Source: CAZSIA01 sp045126355 (lineage in GTDB: Bacteria > Bacillota_I > Bacilli_A > Acholeplasmatales > Anaeroplasmataceae). From it: a stretch of 13,314 bases of DNA. How positions within the stretch are numbered: the stretch's first letter is position 1; the number at the start of each line of letters is the position of its first letter. Below the pieces are notes generated by a model. It searched no databases. It was given only the letters and a program-made list of their open reading frames with translations, and was not told the DNA's origin. Shown here one piece after another: positions 1-6,909 of this stretch. A program made the translations under genes and the position numbers. The stretch spans positions 1 through 13,314 of the forward strand of contig JBGVOE010000114.1 of assembly GCA_045126355.1 (NCBI GenBank), read 5' to 3'.

Positions 1-132
1 GCCGAAACTTTGCCTTGACCTTCCTTTAGATTCTACCTCACGATAGACACCCTTGGTTTTGGCTAACGCTTTAATTACCGCTATCCGCGTAAGAGACTTT
101 CACTCTCAAGATATGCAACATGCCTGTCACAC
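1..132 (-). mobile_element. Group IIC self-splicing intron, 5' end (partial, continues past the left edge)
   Basis: Read on the minus strand, the segment begins GTGTGACAGGCATG. It then shows, in order, GAGAGTGAAAGTCTC, GTTAGCCAAAACCAAGGGTG, GAGGTAGAATCTAAAGGAAG and GGCAAAG. The same blocks in the same order start the Oceanobacillus iheyensis group IIC intron as I remember its published sequence (GUGUG..CCGGCAUG, GGGUGAGAGUCCC, GUUAGCC..AACGCAAGGGUG, GAAUCUGAAGGAAG). This is therefore domain I of the ribozyme, with the 5' splice site at 132/133. The ribozyme core, reverse transcriptase ORF and 3' end would lie beyond base 1. Class C introns are known to insert just behind Rho-independent terminators. 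That is the situation here: the hairpin at 138-170 ends six bases before the intron. No protein-coding part is visible, so activity cannot be judged. Confidence 0.82.
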
Positions 133-135
133 TAG

Positions 136-170
136 AAAATGAAGCGTACAAGCTCATTGCACGCTTCATT
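136..170 (-). terminator. Rho-independent terminator of the sugar-binding lipoprotein gene; 5' exon of the intron
   Basis: A perfect 10-bp stem pairs 138-147 with 161-170. Past one mismatch it extends by three more pairs (149-151 with 157-159), leaving a 5-base loop. On the minus strand the stem is followed by T residues that include the last stem bases (ATTTTCTA), and then the group II intron begins. It lies 14 bases after the stop codon of the lipoprotein gene. The U-tract is short, probably because the intron insertion cut it off. Confidence 0.8.
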
Positions 171-183
171 AATAAGCCCTTAC

Positions 184-1467
184 TTATTGATTTTGTTTAA
201 TATATTCATTTGCCCAGCCTTGAACAAATGCAGTTTCTACTTTATTCCAATTAGCTTCTGTTTGTTCTATAGAATAAGCTGCTAATGCATCAACAACTGC
301 TTTTCTCCAAGAATCTACATTTGGTGTATGATTGAATGACCAAGCTACATTATAACAACCGTTTGCTACATATTCGTTCATTATATTACATAATACGTTA
401 TCAACTTCTTTAGCTTTTTTAAATGGTGATACAAATCCCATGTCTTTTGCTAAGGCAGTTGTTCCTTCTTCACTTGTTACTACCCAGTGTAAGAATTTTA
501 ATGTCGCTTCTTGATCAGCTTTAGATACTTGACTATTAACAGACCAGAAGTTTTCAGTACCACAACATAAACCTTGTTTTGCATCTTTTACACCTACATA
601 AATTGGTAAATAACCTAAATCTTCTGCTTTAACAACTGAATTTGTAATTACATTACTATATTCCCATGTTCCATTTTGATAGAACACCGCTTTACCAGTA
701 GTGAAATCAGCTAATGTCTCAACACCTGTTTTACTAGGTAATACAGCAGCAGGTACTGTACTGTTATTTATATATAAATCCCATATCTTTTTAAATGCAT
801 CTAAATAAGTACCTTTAATTGTTGCAGGTTGTGTAGTAATCTTATCCTCTTCAAATTCATAAAATAAAGGCATATTAGCTAAGTGTCCAGAAAATCTCCA
901 ACTAGATGAACCTTCTAATCCTGCTGAAGTAAACGCTGAAAATCCCAATTCATCTTTTCGAGCTGTAATATCTTTTGCTGCTTCTTCTAATTTAGCAAAA
1001 CTATTAATTTCTTCTACTTCATATCCTGCTTCTTTTAATAACTTTTTATTAACGATAATTCCATAACCTTCATATACATAAGCGATACCATAAACTTTAC
1101 CTTCGCTCATTACGGCAAAATCATTTGACGTTAACTCTTTGTGTAAATCAGTATTAGTTAAATCCAAACAATAATTTTTCCATGATTTATAACCGACTAC
1201 ACCATTAATTTGAAATAAAGTTGGAGCATCATCTTTGTCTAACTCAGCTGTTAATGTAGATTCATAAGTTCCTGCGGCAGCTGTAACTACTTTCACTTCA
1301 ACACCAGTTAATTCAGTGTATTTTTTGGCTAATTTTTGCCAATCGTCATCTTGTTCTGGTTTAAAGTTAAGATAATAAACCTTCCCCTCTTCTTTATCAC
1401 AAGCTGTCAATGTAAAAGCCATAAACATACTTGCAATCGTTAAAAACACTACTATAATTTTCCTCAT
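184..1467 (-). CDS. ABC-transporter sugar-binding lipoprotein (family 1 extracellular solute-binding protein)
   Basis: This 427-residue protein begins with a short basic N-terminus and a hydrophobic signal peptide ending in a lipobox, L-T-A-C, with the lipidated cysteine at residue 23. It should be anchored outside the membrane and capture a substrate for an ABC importer. The mature part has the look of the UgpB/MsmE-type sugar-binding proteins: a Gly-rich NGTWEYS segment near residue 270, a GTENFWSVN segment near 305, and a long helical C-terminus with a WANEYIK end. The start is fixed by an AAGGGGG ribosome binding site seven bases upstream. A promoter lies at 1496-1524, and the gene ends in its own terminator, so it appears to be a single-gene unit. 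No permease or ATPase gene is in view, so it may use a transporter encoded elsewhere. The substrate cannot be read from the sequence. The catabolic operon 2.4 kb away makes a fructoside or a related sugar a reasonable guess. Confidence 0.88.
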   Translation of the reverse strand: MRKIIVVFLTIASMFMAFTLTACDKEEGKVYYLNFKPEQDDDWQKLAKKYTELTGVEVKVVTAAAGTYESTLTAELDKDDAPTLFQINGVVGYKSWKNYCLDLTNTDLHKELTSNDFAVMSEGKVYGIAYVYEGYGIIVNKKLLKEAGYEVEEINSFAKLEEAAKDITARKDELGFSAFTSAGLEGSSSWRFSGHLANMPLFYEFEEDKITTQPATIKGTYLDAFKKIWDLYINNSTVPAAVLPSKTGVETLADFTTGKAVFYQNGTWEYSNVITNSVVKAEDLGYLPIYVGVKDAKQGLCCGTENFWSVNSQVSKADQEATLKFLHWVVTSEEGTTALAKDMGFVSPFKKAKEVDNVLCNIMNEYVANGCYNVAWSFNHTPNVDSWRKAVVDALAAYSIEQTEANWNKVETAFVQGWANEYIKQNQ

Positions 1468-1495
1468 AAAATTTCCCCCTTTTACATACTAAGGA

Positions 1496-1524
1496 TAAAT
1501 AAAAGGATTTAAAATATTTGTCAG
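1496..1524 (-). promoter_or_regulatory. Probable promoter of the sugar-binding lipoprotein gene
   Basis: The minus strand has CTGACA (1519-1524), a 17-base spacer and TATTTA (1496-1501), followed about 17 bases later by the ribosome binding site. The -35 box is good and the -10 box is weak. The -35 lies in one unit of a 10-bp tandem repeat, so a second CTGACA sits ten bases upstream. This hints at activator or repressor binding. Confidence 0.4.
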
Positions 1525-1534
1525 TATTTGTCAG
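1515..1534. repeat. Two exact tandem copies of a 10-bp unit over the lipoprotein-gene promoter
   Basis: TATTTGTCAG occurs twice without a gap (1515-1524 and 1525-1534). Each copy contains one CTGACA on the minus strand, and the proximal copy supplies the likely -35 box. A spacing of 10 bp puts both copies on the same face of the helix, as expected for a protein binding two adjacent sites. It could also be chance slippage in AT-rich DNA. Confidence 0.45.
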
Positions 1535-1795
1535 GTGAAAAATTTTTTTATTTATTTAATGTATTTTTATACTTTTTTTTGATTAATTTTATATTATTTT
1601 GCTCTTAATAGTCTGTTGAAAACATTATAACCAGAATCGCGAAAAATTTTAAAACCAACCTTATACTATGTCATACAAATAAATACAGATAGTAGCTAGT
1701 GTACATAATTTATAACACTACCAATTATAAATTGAAAATAAAATAATCTTAGCAATTTGTTCGTATCTTGTAAATATATATGTGAGGTGTAAAAA
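1535..1795. other. AT-rich intergenic region between the divergent lipoprotein and nuclease genes
   Basis: About 260 bases with no convincing ORF, RNA gene or terminator. It must hold the promoter of the nuclease gene. There are several AT-rich -10-like words (for example near 1774-1781) but no pair of boxes I trust. A GAGGTG ribosome binding site precedes the ATG at 1796. Confidence 0.5.
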
Positions 1796-2791
1796 ATGAG
1801 CAAAGAATTTATCGAAGAAAATATTATAGAAAAAGAATATTTCGAAGATTTAAATAAGATTAAAGAAACAATCAAAATAAATCAAAACAAAGCAATGGTT
1901 GTTGTCAACACATCAATGATCATAAATTATTACGAAATTGGTGTGATTATTAATCAAAGAAAAACATGGGGAAATAAATATATTACAAGACTATCTTTGG
2001 ATTTAAAAGAATACGGAAATGGATACTCTACTTCAAATTTAAAAAGAATGTCACAATTAGCTTCAAATTTTAACGAAGTTGAAATTAGGGCACACCCTGT
2101 GCTCCAATTAGGATGGAGTCATTTAATTTTAATAATGCAAAAATCGAAATCACACGACGAAATGTTGTGGTACATTAATGAAGCATATAAAAACAAATGG
2201 TCTAGAACAATATTAGGAAACAAAATTAAAATGAAATCTTACGAATTAGGATTAATAGAACATCATGATAATTTTATTATTTCTAATGATAATCCATTAT
2301 TAGATGAAATATTTAATTCAAAATTAGCAATTGGTTTTATAGATAAAAATAAAATAACAACTGAAAAAGATTTAGAAAAAGAATTAATTAACAATATAAC
2401 AAAATTCATCTTAGAATTAGGTAAGGGATTCGCCTTTGTTGGAAATCAATACAAACTTGAAATTCCTAACCATGAATATTATCCAGATTTATTGTTTTAC
2501 AATTATATCCTTCATTCATTTGTCATTATTGATTTAAAGTTAACTTCATTTAAACCAGAATATTTAGGTAAAATGATGTTTTATGTTAATATAGCAAATG
2601 ATACTTTAAAGGGAGAAAATGATAACCCAACAATAGGTTTAATACTATGTAAGGAAGCAGAAAACATTGTAATGAAATATTCTTTCGGTAGTATGATTAC
2701 TCCTATTAAAGTTGCAGAATACAAATTTATCGAAGAACTACCTAGATACTTAGAAAAACGTTTAAAAGCAATCAGCCTAAATACAAAATAA
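1796..2791 (+). CDS. DUF1016/YhcG-type PD-(D/E)XK nuclease family protein
   Basis: This 331-residue protein has the two-part build of the YhcG family. The helical N-terminal DUF1016 domain (about residues 15-155) carries the conserved LGWSHL segment at 105-110. The C-terminal PD-(D/E)XK nuclease fold (about 195-325) contains GKGFAFVGNQYKLE (209-222), YYPDLLFY with D231, and IIDLKLTSFKPEYLGKMMFY with D246 and K248. D231 and D246-x-K248 form the expected metal-binding and catalytic set, with Asp where many members have Glu (ELK). Members are often found beside restriction-modification or other mobile genes, and a role in nucleic-acid processing is proposed but not well established. The start is supported by GAGGTG upstream. 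The last seven codons overlap the antisense of the broken penicillin-binding-protein copy by 20 bases. Length and C-terminus look close to complete. Confidence 0.87.
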   Translation: MSKEFIEENIIEKEYFEDLNKIKETIKINQNKAMVVVNTSMIINYYEIGVIINQRKTWGNKYITRLSLDLKEYGNGYSTSNLKRMSQLASNFNEVEIRAHPVLQLGWSHLILIMQKSKSHDEMLWYINEAYKNKWSRTILGNKIKMKSYELGLIEHHDNFIISNDNPLLDEIFNSKLAIGFIDKNKITTEKDLEKELINNITKFILELGKGFAFVGNQYKLEIPNHEYYPDLLFYNYILHSFVIIDLKLTSFKPEYLGKMMFYVNIANDTLKGENDNPTIGLILCKEAENIVMKYSFGSMITPIKVAEYKFIEELPRYLEKRLKAISLNTK

Positions 2792-3211
2792 TAGTTCCAC
2801 CTTCTGTTATTCTTTCACCATATGATGGTTCTTGATCTATAACAGTACTACCATTTCCAATATAAAGATATTTATAATATGGGGATGGTTTTATTTTGCT
2901 TTTATTTATATTTATAAAATTAGGAACATTATAATAAGGAGTATCAATAAACCATCTAAGTTCTTTTTCAATTTGATTTTTATAATCTTTTTTTACATTT
3001 AATAAAGGAAGTATTTGTTCAAAAATTTCTCCTACCATAGGTGCGGCAACTACTCCACCGTATTGGATTGTATTTTTAGGATTATCTATTGCTAAATAAA
3101 CAACTGCCTTTGGGTCATTCATAGGTGCAGCCCCCCAAAAATGATAGGATGTAGTTTCCTTGCATATACTGTCCGTTTGGTCCAACTTTTTGGGCTGTTC
3201 CTATTTTACCT
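2772..3211 (-). pseudogene. Remnant of the 3' end of a class B penicillin-binding-protein gene (PASTA tail), frameshifted
   Basis: From the stop codon at 2772 upstream to 3211 this is a second copy of the 3' end of the penicillin-binding-protein gene at 12684. It covers the end of the transpeptidase domain (AAPMNDPKAVVYLAIDNP) and the PASTA segment (VPNFININKSKIKPSPYYKY). It has no start codon of its own and no 5' part. A run of six C at 3131-3136 replaces five C in the other copy (13043-13047) and breaks the frame, so the QYMQGNYILSF stretch is out of frame. After 3211 the similarity stops abruptly. It is almost certainly non-functional as a protein. Its stop region overlaps the end of the convergent nuclease gene. 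It forms a direct-repeat pair about 9.9 kb apart with the 12684-13122 copy. Confidence 0.88.
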
Positions 3212-3232
3212 AGTTATGGCGCAAACTTCAAT

Positions 3233-3261
3233 AAAAAAGAGATTAGTGTTATCTAACCTCT
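3233..3261 (-). terminator. Rho-independent terminator at the end of the catabolic operon
   Basis: A 9-bp stem (3238-3246 with 3253-3261, one G-T wobble) and a six-base loop are followed on the minus strand by a run of T (3233-3238). It lies directly after the stop codon of the PfkB-kinase remnant at 3270, so transcripts of the catabolic operon should end here even though the last two genes are broken. Confidence 0.85.
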
Positions 3262-3269
3262 CATTATTC

Positions 3270-3628
3270 CTACTTAAAACCTTTCTCTTCTAAAAATTTA
3301 AATACTTCCTTGCGATATGGCATTGCTGGAATAGCACCATTTCGTTGTACTTCTAATGCCGCAACTGCAGTTGCGATTTGCATAGCATCTTTTAATTCTC
3401 TTCCTTGGTCTAACATTGCTGATAAAGAACCTGTGAATGAATCTCCAGCACCTACTGTATCAATTGCTTTTACTTTAAATGCTGGAATTAATGTGTGTCT
3501 ATCTTTATTAACTAAAAGAGATCCAATAGTACCTAAAGTAATAATTACATTTTGACAACCTTTTTCAAGTAATACTTTAGCACCTTCTACATATTCTTCC
3601 ATAGTTTCTATTTTGCGGTTAATAATAA
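3270..3628 (-). pseudogene. C-terminal remnant of a PfkB/ribokinase-family sugar kinase
   Basis: About 115 residues match the C-terminal third of a ribokinase-type kinase (full length is around 300). They include KGCQNVIITLGTIGSLL, the family signature DTVGAGDSFTGSLSAML with the GAGD anion hole and catalytic Asp, and a tail ending EEKGFK. The N-terminal sugar-binding domain and lid are missing. Upstream the sequence changes into a lipoprotein remnant, so a deletion joined the two. The only in-frame start is an unsupported TTG near 3647, in sequence that belongs to the other fragment. The complete gene would have phosphorylated an imported sugar, with fructose or a similar ketose fitting the context. 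As it stands it should be inactive. Confidence 0.8.
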
Positions 3629-3844
3629 TGCCTATGAGTAACTTCAACTTTGATTTTACCCTCGTATTGTTTATTAAAATTATTTACCATTACAGCCATA
3701 TTATCGCCATCTGTTCCAGTAAAACCATTCCAAAAACTTAATGAAATTTCGCCATCTTCTCCAGTAGTTACCTTCGTCGTTATCACACGCAACTAAACAG
3801 ATAGAAGCAACAAATAAAAGTAAACATAAAATATTTTTTTATAT
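3629..3844 (-). pseudogene. N-terminal remnant of a second sugar-binding lipoprotein gene (frameshifted, truncated)
   Basis: Reading the minus strand from about 3838 gives a lipoprotein signal peptide (KNILCLLLFVASICLVAC) followed by DNDE. After a +1 shift near 3770 it continues VTTGEDGEISLSFWNGFTG and then NNFNKQYEGKIKVEV, the usual opening of MsmE-type sugar-binding proteins. A GAGGAAA ribosome binding site is present just upstream (about 3848-3854). The expected ATG has become ATA, with an in-frame TAA beside an A-run, so the start is also destroyed. After about 70 residues the homology ends where the PfkB remnant begins. It follows the glycyl radical enzyme gene in the operon. It resembles only the general family of the intact lipoprotein at 184-1467 and is not a close copy of it. 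Confidence 0.68.
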
Positions 3845-3869
3845 TTTTTCCTCTTTTCTTTTATTATTC

Positions 3870-6194
3870 TTAACATCCCATTGATGTAGAATTTAAATCT
3901 AGTCTTGTAATAATATCTTCTTGAATCTCAGGAGACAGATCCAAGAAATTAACAAAAGTTCCATGAATTCTCATGATATAAACTCCTGATGGAGCATATT
4001 TTTGCGGATTTTCTAAAACTTTTCGCAAAATTTCAGGTGTCGTTACATTCACATATAAATAGAACGGAGAAATTCCATCCTTTAGTTCATTGAAAAATAA
4101 TGGCTTAATGACATTTTCATAAAATTTAACACCTTTATATTTATTTTCCCCTTTAAAAAATCTAGGATCTATACCTAAATGAGAAGCATAACCACCAGAA
4201 AATTTTTCAAAAGGTAACTTCATATTTGATAGAATTCTGAATCCCAAACCATTAAATGCCTCACCATATAAAGGGTCAACACCATAACCCAACATATTAC
4301 GGCTCTTTCTTCCATCAGGTGTAGCTCCTACCCAATAACCATAAGTTAAATGTGTAGAAGGACTAGAAAAATCAGGACGGAAAGGATTTCCTAAATAGTT
4401 CTTTTGTTTTTTTAGGATATCGCTTACTTTAATAGCTATCTTTCTTGCTTCTTCATCTACTCTTGGAATATTATTTCCAAATTTAGGAGCAGAAACCAAA
4501 AATTTATGTAAATCTTCATAACCTTCAAAATTCTTTTTCAATGCATCTACTAACATATCCTTTTGATTAGGATATTTTCTTACAAATTCATCTATCGCAA
4601 TAAACGAGTCTGCCAAAACTGTCAATCCATGTACAAGACAACCGCTTCCGTTATATTTTGTTCCTTGATTATTAGAATCTCGCATATCAAATCCAGTTTC
4701 AATTCCTCCCATAAATACACTTAGAAAAGGTACTTTTAACATTGATAATGCAACTGATGCATTGTTTGCTGCTAATACCATTTGTTTAACTATTTTTTCA
4801 AGTAAAATATAAAAATCATCTCTAATGGTTTCTAATGAATAGTTATTAACATCTACTAATTTTTCACCTGAAATCATAGATGTACCACCAGTTAACAATA
4901 CTTCTAATACTTTAGGTAAATTTAGCCAACTGTTAGTTGTATTACCATTATCTTTCCCCATAATTAAAGGTTCTTGGCATCCAGCTATAGAATAATCTGC
5001 TAAATCATCTTCTTCTATGCCATTGGATTTTAGAACTTCAAAAAGAGAATCATCATTAAATAGTGAAGGCGTTAATACACCAGGTGTAAAGAAGAATCTT
5101 CCCATCTCTTCATATAACTCCATTGGTGTATTTTTATGTAACTTAACAGATAAAATAGGCTGTGGTAAATTCATGTCAAAATATGCATCTAATATTGCAT
5201 AACTCATTAGATTTGTTAAATCATTTCCTTCCTTATCTTTTCCACCAATAATGACATTTTGACTTATCGCCCAACTTCTGTCACCTACATTGTAAAAAAC
5301 TAAGAAATGCTTAAATAATTCAGCAGCTTCTTCCCTTGTTAAATCATTAACATATGGATTAAAAATACGGTCAGCATTTCCTAAAGAAAAAGCATATGGA
5401 TTAGGTGCCTGTTCAATACACATAATTTCCCAAAGTAAAAGATATAACTGTAATGCCTCGTATAGGTTTGTAGCAGGTCCACCATTTATTTTTTTTAAAG
5501 ATTGTTCTAAATAAACCAACTCTTCTCGACGTTCATCGCTACAATTATTTTTCTTTATTTCAATCAATTCTAAATATCTATTAATTAACAATTTAACGCC
5601 ACCTAATGCTATTTTTAAAGCTTCATAAAAAGGTGATTTGTTAATTTCTATCTTGCTAATTAAATTATCAATACCATATTTTAATGCGTAACGGAAATCT
5701 GGGATAATATGACCTGAAACCTGTTCAACAAAGAACATTACTTCTTTTGTATAATTTTGAACTGATTCATTAGTTTCAGATAATATTTTCACCATTGAAG
5801 AATCAAACGTAAAATTTCGCACTTTATTAATTCTTTCAACTGTAAATTCATCGTTCGGTTCAATATCGTTATAAATAGCCATTGGATCACAATAGCCAGA
5901 AAATCCTTCAACTGTAAATGAAGGATTAATCAATGCATAACTTTTAGCAAATGCATCTCTTTGTGTTCCAACAAAAATTGCATTATCACTTAATGACAAT
6001 GGAATTTCTTTTAACACATCACATAACAAATAAGCCTTCCTAACTTCTTCATCAAGACCAATGTATTTGTTTTTGTTTTTCATTTCAATTTCTTTAGTAA
6101 TAAACCAACCGTCAAGACGTTTTATTTGTCTTTCTTCTTGATAAAGCGACTTCGCCATAGCGGTTAGTTTTCCAATTGGATATATGTTTTTCAT
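3870..6194 (-). CDS. Glycyl radical enzyme of the pyruvate formate-lyase / diol dehydratase superfamily, substrate unknown
   Basis: This 774-residue protein has the full PFL-like fold. Landmarks are GHIIPDF (161-167), GGPATNLYEALQL (238-250), PGVLTPSLFNDD (371-382), the active-site loop AGCQEP with thiyl Cys406 and Glu408, GATPDGRKS (623-631), and the C-terminal glycyl radical loop MRIHGTF with the radical glycine at 745. Cys-x-Glu (GCxEP) is the pattern of the dehydratase/lyase branch (glycerol, choline and similar substrates), not the Cys-Cys of pyruvate formate-lyase. A radical-driven elimination or bond cleavage is therefore expected. The radical loop is unusual: His precedes and Thr follows the glycine, where known members have RV[SA]G[YF]. 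The start is set by AGGAG nine bases upstream, overlapping the stop of the activase gene 11 bases away. The protein is cytoplasmic and needs the activase (interrupted here) to form its radical. The neighbours point to a carbohydrate-derived substrate. That last point is inference. Confidence 0.9.
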   Translation of the reverse strand: MKNIYPIGKLTAMAKSLYQEERQIKRLDGWFITKEIEMKNKNKYIGLDEEVRKAYLLCDVLKEIPLSLSDNAIFVGTQRDAFAKSYALINPSFTVEGFSGYCDPMAIYNDIEPNDEFTVERINKVRNFTFDSSMVKILSETNESVQNYTKEVMFFVEQVSGHIIPDFRYALKYGIDNLISKIEINKSPFYEALKIALGGVKLLINRYLELIEIKKNNCSDERREELVYLEQSLKKINGGPATNLYEALQLYLLLWEIMCIEQAPNPYAFSLGNADRIFNPYVNDLTREEAAELFKHFLVFYNVGDRSWAISQNVIIGGKDKEGNDLTNLMSYAILDAYFDMNLPQPILSVKLHKNTPMELYEEMGRFFFTPGVLTPSLFNDDSLFEVLKSNGIEEDDLADYSIAGCQEPLIMGKDNGNTTNSWLNLPKVLEVLLTGGTSMISGEKLVDVNNYSLETIRDDFYILLEKIVKQMVLAANNASVALSMLKVPFLSVFMGGIETGFDMRDSNNQGTKYNGSGCLVHGLTVLADSFIAIDEFVRKYPNQKDMLVDALKKNFEGYEDLHKFLVSAPKFGNNIPRVDEEARKIAIKVSDILKKQKNYLGNPFRPDFSSPSTHLTYGYWVGATPDGRKSRNMLGYGVDPLYGEAFNGLGFRILSNMKLPFEKFSGGYASHLGIDPRFFKGENKYKGVKFYENVIKPLFFNELKDGISPFYLYVNVTTPEILRKVLENPQKYAPSGVYIMRIHGTFVNFLDLSPEIQEDIITRLDLNSTSMGC

Positions 6195-6205
6195 TTAGTT
6201 AGCTC

Positions 6206-6907
6206 CTATGTTGAAATAACTTTTAAATTATTTTCTTCAAATTTTTTAATAAAGGTTTGTAAAATATCATTTGTTATAAAACCATCTGTTACTAAATATT
6301 CACTTTCCCATTTATTTTTACCAAATTCATGATAAGGTAAAAATTCAAAAACAGTATTTGATGTATCGAATCTGCAAAAATAGTTTATGAAACCATCTAA
6401 ATTATTTGAATTTATATTATTAATTAGAGGTATACGGATATGTTGAAATCTACCTAATTCGCAATTTTTTTCGAAATTAAATTTAACAATTTCAGAACTA
6501 CATTTAGTATACTTTTCTAGTATTTAATCATCATAATGTTTAAAATCCATTATTAAATAATCGACATATTGACATAAATCATTCAGTCTTTTTGATGTTC
6601 CATTGGTTTCGATTGTCGTATGTATTCCCTGTTCTTTTAACTTTCGCAACAATTCAAATAATTCATCAAACTGTAATGTTGCTTCTCCACCAGTAAAGGT
6701 GACACCACCACCAGAAAAAAACAACATTTTAGAATTCACTACCTCATCAACAATTTCATCAACTGTTAAATCAAAACCTTTTTTTCCACTAATACCTTCT
6801 GGATTTGAACACCAAATACAACGCATGTTACATCCAGAAAGATGATAAACTAAACGATTACCAGGACCGTCTTGTCCGAAATTAAATCCTTTAGCGAATA
6901 TTTTCAT
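6206..6907 (-). pseudogene. Glycyl-radical-enzyme activase (radical SAM), interrupted by one in-frame TAA
   Basis: The reading frame encodes a 233-residue activase with a single stop codon (TAA, 6524-6526) at codon 128. The first half has the radical-SAM cluster motif C26-x3-C30-x2-C33 (SGCNMRCIWC), the SAM-binding FTGGEA (71-76), and DFKHYDD just before the stop. After the stop, in the same frame, come the family's second-half signatures HIRIPLINNINS and LPYHEFGKNKW, and the gene ends at TAG 6206-6208. Homology runs across the stop with no indel, so one base change (for example AAA to TAA) would explain it. There is no 8-Cys ferredoxin insert. The ATG at 6907 is two bases after the GH32 stop codon, which suggests translational coupling. 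An upstream TTG at 6916 is less likely. It should install the glycyl radical on the enzyme encoded next. Expression of two half-proteins or a sequence error are alternatives. Confidence 0.86.
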
Positions 6908-6909
6908 TA

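Noticed and set aside
136..170. Terminal inverted repeat of a transposon
   Set aside because: The two arms face each other across a short loop, directly after a stop codon and before an intron start, so a terminator explains them fully. No transposase is present.
3310..3555. Plus-strand ORF opposite the PfkB remnant, and similar ORFs opposite or inside the other genes
   Set aside because: They are out-of-frame shadows of genes with recognisable domains and show no ribosome binding site or family features.
6524..6526. Stop-codon recoding in the activase gene
   Set aside because: The codon is TAA, which is not known to encode selenocysteine or pyrrolysine, and no downstream element suggests readthrough. 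Other genes end in TAA normally. A nonsense change is simpler.
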